Assembly (NCBI GenBank): GCA_020629335.1
Contig: JAHDDN010000275.1
Coordinates: forward strand, 1 to 7,184
Direction: 5' to 3'
DNA: 7,184 nt
From: Chitinophagales bacterium
GTDB taxonomy: Bacteria; Bacteroidota; Bacteroidia; Chitinophagales; UBA2359
In this document: piece after piece, positions 5,443-7,184 of the stretch
Layout of the letters: the number at the start of each line of letters is the position of its first letter
Position numbering within the stretch: the stretch's first letter is position 1
The notes under the pieces: model-generated
Told to the model about the DNA's origin: nothing
The model's database searches: none
What the model saw: the letters and a program-made list of their open reading frames with translations, nothing else
Position numbers and translations under genes: made by a program

Positions 5443-6873
5443 TTGCTTCACCATCCTCAAATACTCAACCCCCTCATCATTACTCAATCGGATCATATAA
5501 ATTCCAGCAGCCAAATTCTTAGACCTTAAATCCAATGACATAGATTGCTCGCCCTGAGCTAACCAACCATCATGAATCATATCTATCACCTGACCATTAG
5601 GATTCAATAACTCTATCTTTATATCCATATCCGCTACCAAACTAAGATCCAAATGAACAAAATCCTGACTCGGATTAGGATATAAATCAAGCGCCCACTT
5701 GTTTTGTTGATCAGCAATACTCGTTGTTGATCCAGCCAATTTCACATCCTGCTTCGCCGCATTTAATAATCGACGCTCAAATTTATTCTGATCATACTTT
5801 TGCACAAAACCTACTATATGCAAATTCTCCATCTCCAAACCTTCAGGAACAGTAAAATTAAAATTCGTACTAAAGCTATCCAAATACTGAATCTCATTTG
5901 GAATGACACCTGCTTGTCCCCAAGGCCCTCCTAATAACGCAATCGACACATTCTTATGAACATAATCCACTATCGGATTGCCCTGACCATAATAAGGATG
6001 CCCCTCTAATACATCAAAGAAATTAGTCTGCTCATACATCGGATCAACCAACTCTTTAACCACTACATAACAATTCATTCGATAATCACCTGTCATATCC
6101 ACCATAAAATCACTCGTCATATTAATCGTCAATTGACGTGTCAGTGGATCAAAAGTATTATCTAATGTCACCGCTATAGGGGCCACATCAGCCATTGCAT
6201 CATTGATGCGTTCTCTCCATCGCTCTCTCGCCATACCTACATTCCATTCTTCCTCAAATTTTATTCGATCAAACATAGCCGAAGGATAACCATTCGCATA
6301 ATTCTCCCCCAATGAATCACTCGCAGCATAAGCTAATGTATCTTGATGACTAACAGCCACTTCCAATAAATTAGGATACTCCTGATGAAGCGTATCTAAC
6401 AATAAATCACCATCAGGACACCAGCCACACCAAAGCGCCGAAATCTTCTCCATCATCAAAAATTTCTCTGGAGGATTAGCCACCCTATAAACCATTTTAC
6501 TTAATGAGTTATCGGCATTATTACCATCTATTGTACCATTTGGAGTCGTTAACCAAACATCCAAAGTATATTCTCCCTGATTATTCGTTGCCCACGGCTG
6601 AGAATGCTCAAAGTCCATGCTGCCAGCAGGCTCTAAATTTAAATCATTCAAGGCAGTAGAGTAAATCTCTCCCTGACCATTAATACGGTAATTTAAATAC
6701 ACATAATCCAAATTAACCGTGCTCGCATTCTGTAAAGTCCCCTTAATCAACAACTCCCCAACAGGAGCATAAGTAGGAAGATCCAAATGCTTTAAAATAA
6801 CATCTGTACTCTGGGCCCAAATAGCTGTACAAAAACTAAGGGCTACTATAAATGATAATAACTGCTTTTTCAT
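5440..6873 (-). CDS. Omp28-like secreted protein with thioredoxin motif and T9SS sorting domain
   Basis: A 477-residue exported protein. Residues 1-20 form a Sec signal peptide (cleavage near IWA|QS). Residues about 22-130 look like a beta-sandwich of the CARDB/adhesin kind. A thioredoxin-like domain follows, with EKISALWCGWCPDG (142-155): Cys149 and Cys152 form a CGWC redox motif, and GYPSAMFD (195-202) carries Pro197 in the cis-proline position. This arrangement fits the Omp28-related family of Bacteroidota. Residues about 230-380 form a second beta-rich part. The C terminus (about 395-477) is a T9SS type A sorting domain: LYPNPSQDFVHLDL (397-410), LNPNGQVI (423-430), AAGIYMIRLS (455-464) and the closing RMVKQ. 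It should therefore cross the outer membrane through T9SS and be surface-attached or released. Substrates are unknown; thiol-disulfide exchange is an inference. The ATG at 6871-6873 gives an ideal MKKQLLSF signal start. Its leader has unusual paired repeats, and its stop codon coincides with the end of repeat copy 2. Confidence 0.9.
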   Translation of the reverse strand: MKKQLLSFIVALSFCTAIWAQSTDVILKHLDLPTYAPVGELLIKGTLQNASTVNLDYVYLNYRINGQGEIYSTALNDLNLEPAGSMDFEHSQPWATNNQGEYTLDVWLTTPNGTIDGNNADNSLSKMVYRVANPPEKFLMMEKISALWCGWCPDGDLLLDTLHQEYPNLLEVAVSHQDTLAYAASDSLGENYANGYPSAMFDRIKFEEEWNVGMARERWRERINDAMADVAPIAVTLDNTFDPLTRQLTINMTSDFMVDMTGDYRMNCYVVVKELVDPMYEQTNFFDVLEGHPYYGQGNPIVDYVHKNVSIALLGGPWGQAGVIPNEIQYLDSFSTNFNFTVPEGLEMENLHIVGFVQKYDQNKFERRLLNAAKQDVKLAGSTTSIADQQNKWALDLYPNPSQDFVHLDLSLVADMDIKIELLNPNGQVIDMIHDGWLAQGEQSMSLDLRSKNLAAGIYMIRLSNDEGVEYLRMVKQ

Positions 6874-6882
6874 GTTTCTAAT

Positions 6883-6928
6883 TTAGTGCATATATGAAGG
6901 GGTGGGCACTAATATTATTGTACCCCTT
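6883..6928 (-). promoter_or_regulatory. Candidate H-type pseudoknot in the leader of the Omp28-like gene
   Basis: Two perfect 7-bp inverted repeats interlock. In the leftward transcript, AAGGGGU (6928-6922) can pair with ACCCCUU (6903-6897), and UUAGUGC (6912-6906) can pair with GCACUAA (6889-6883). The connecting segments are 9, 2 and 7 nt, which suits an H-type pseudoknot. The last arm ends 9 nt before the ATG, inside the expected ribosome footprint. The arms could instead form two mutually exclusive hairpins, or act as protein-binding sites in DNA. It does not match a riboswitch I recognise. Pairing is seen in the sequence; folding and regulation are inferred. Confidence 0.45.
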
Positions 6929-6931
6929 TTA

Positions 6932-6952
6932 TACCAAAAATGTTACCAAAAA
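6932..6952. repeat. Paired TACCAAAAA direct repeat
   Basis: TACCAAAAA occurs at 6932-6940 and 6944-6952, a 12-bp period, just upstream (relative to the leftward gene) of the paired arms at 6883-6928. On the reverse strand this reads TTTTTGGTA twice, followed by TATAAAAG. It may be part of the promoter or a tandem regulator site. No exact TAnnTTTG box for the leftward gene was found, so the promoter remains unplaced. Confidence 0.4.
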
Positions 6953-7048
6953 ACAATATTTATACGTCAGATATAGAATTTTACAATAAAAAACTATTAA
7001 GTAAATAAAGATTTCGACTCAAAAAGTATTTTAGACCAATTATTCAAA

Positions 7049-7056
7049 TACCTTTG
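7049..7056 (+). promoter_or_regulatory. Rightward -7 promoter box near the window edge
   Basis: TACCTTTG is an exact match to TAnnTTTG, of the form common in Bacteroidota promoters. About 20 nt upstream there is only a weak -33 candidate (TATTTTAG, 7027-7034). A transcript would start near 7063 and run at least 120 nt without a usable ORF, so it would have a long leader or be non-coding within this window. Confidence 0.45.
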
Positions 7057-7184
7057 CATAAAGCAAACCCAACACCTTCCCCAATTAATTAGGCATGAAT
7101 ATAATCAGTTCATAGTGGCTCAGTTTATTAGTTTCTGACTTTAAGTTGTAGGATTTTTGCGATTATACAAGGCATTTTTGAGGC

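Larger units (their letters stand above)
6874..7184. other. Right-hand intergenic region (311 bp, runs off the window)
   Basis: No ORF of convincing length occurs here. The part next to the Omp28-like gene holds interleaved inverted repeats and a pair of TACCAAAAA direct repeats, so it is that gene's leader and probable promoter zone. Around 7049 there is a rightward promoter-like box. The first ATG after it, at 7095, opens only six codons before TAG. The final 40 bases contain two similar words, GGATTTTTGCG (7152-7162) and GGCATTTTTGAGG (7171-7183), with no feature I can name. A gene reading rightward presumably starts beyond the edge. Confidence 0.5.

Noticed and set aside
7105..7184. tRNA-like start (GTGGCTCAGTTTATTAG resembles a D-arm)
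   Set aside because: The D-stem does not close, and no anticodon stem or TTCGA-type T-arm is present in the remaining sequence.
1..7184. CRISPR array, prophage, insertion sequence or defence island
   Set aside because: No regularly spaced direct repeats of 25-40 bp with unique spacers, no transposase, integrase, nuclease or helicase gene, and every large ORF is accounted for by a housekeeping or envelope family or by one unknown protein.

Overview
The window looks like chromosomal DNA of a Bacteroidota species, probably from a Saprospiraceae- or Cytophagales-like lineage. The evidence is a secreted protein with a type IX secretion (T9SS type A) C-terminal sorting domain, a TonB-dependent receptor with an N-terminal carboxypeptidase-regulatory-like domain, TAnnTTTG-type -7 promoter boxes, no Shine-Dalgarno sequences, and AT-rich intergenic DNA carrying C/G-rich repeat elements. 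The lineage guess rests on general resemblance, not on a database match.

Layout from left to right. A heptamer-repeat tract (2-36) runs up to the start of a two-transmembrane sensor histidine kinase (37-1248, +). A 281-bp spacer follows, with a second heptamer-like tract, a cluster of hairpins, a good promoter for the next gene, and copy 1 of a 49-bp double-hairpin repeat. Next is a TonB-dependent receptor of the heme/hemoglobin-like type (1530-3956, +), whose real start is the ATG at 1530 rather than a GTG inside the repeat. It converges on a short five-helix cytochrome c oxidase subunit III homologue (3997-4626, -), which seems to start at TTG. That gene diverges from a 194-residue cytoplasmic protein of unknown function (4777-5361, +), which ends in a strong terminator hairpin overlapping its last codons. 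Copy 2 of the 49-bp repeat lies between it and the convergent Omp28-like, thioredoxin-motif, T9SS-exported protein (5440-6873, -). The last 311 bp hold that gene's leader, with two interleaved 7-bp inverted repeats that could fold as an H-type pseudoknot just before the start codon. They also hold a rightward promoter-like box whose gene must lie beyond the window.

No two genes form an obvious operon: each appears to be its own transcription unit. Three products belong to the cell envelope or its surface (sensor kinase, outer-membrane receptor, T9SS cargo) and one to the respiratory membrane. No shared pathway can be shown from the sequence. I see no defence system, CRISPR array, transposase or phage gene. 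The most unusual material is non-coding: the candidate leader pseudoknot, the 49-bp repeat pair and the hairpin-rich spacer.
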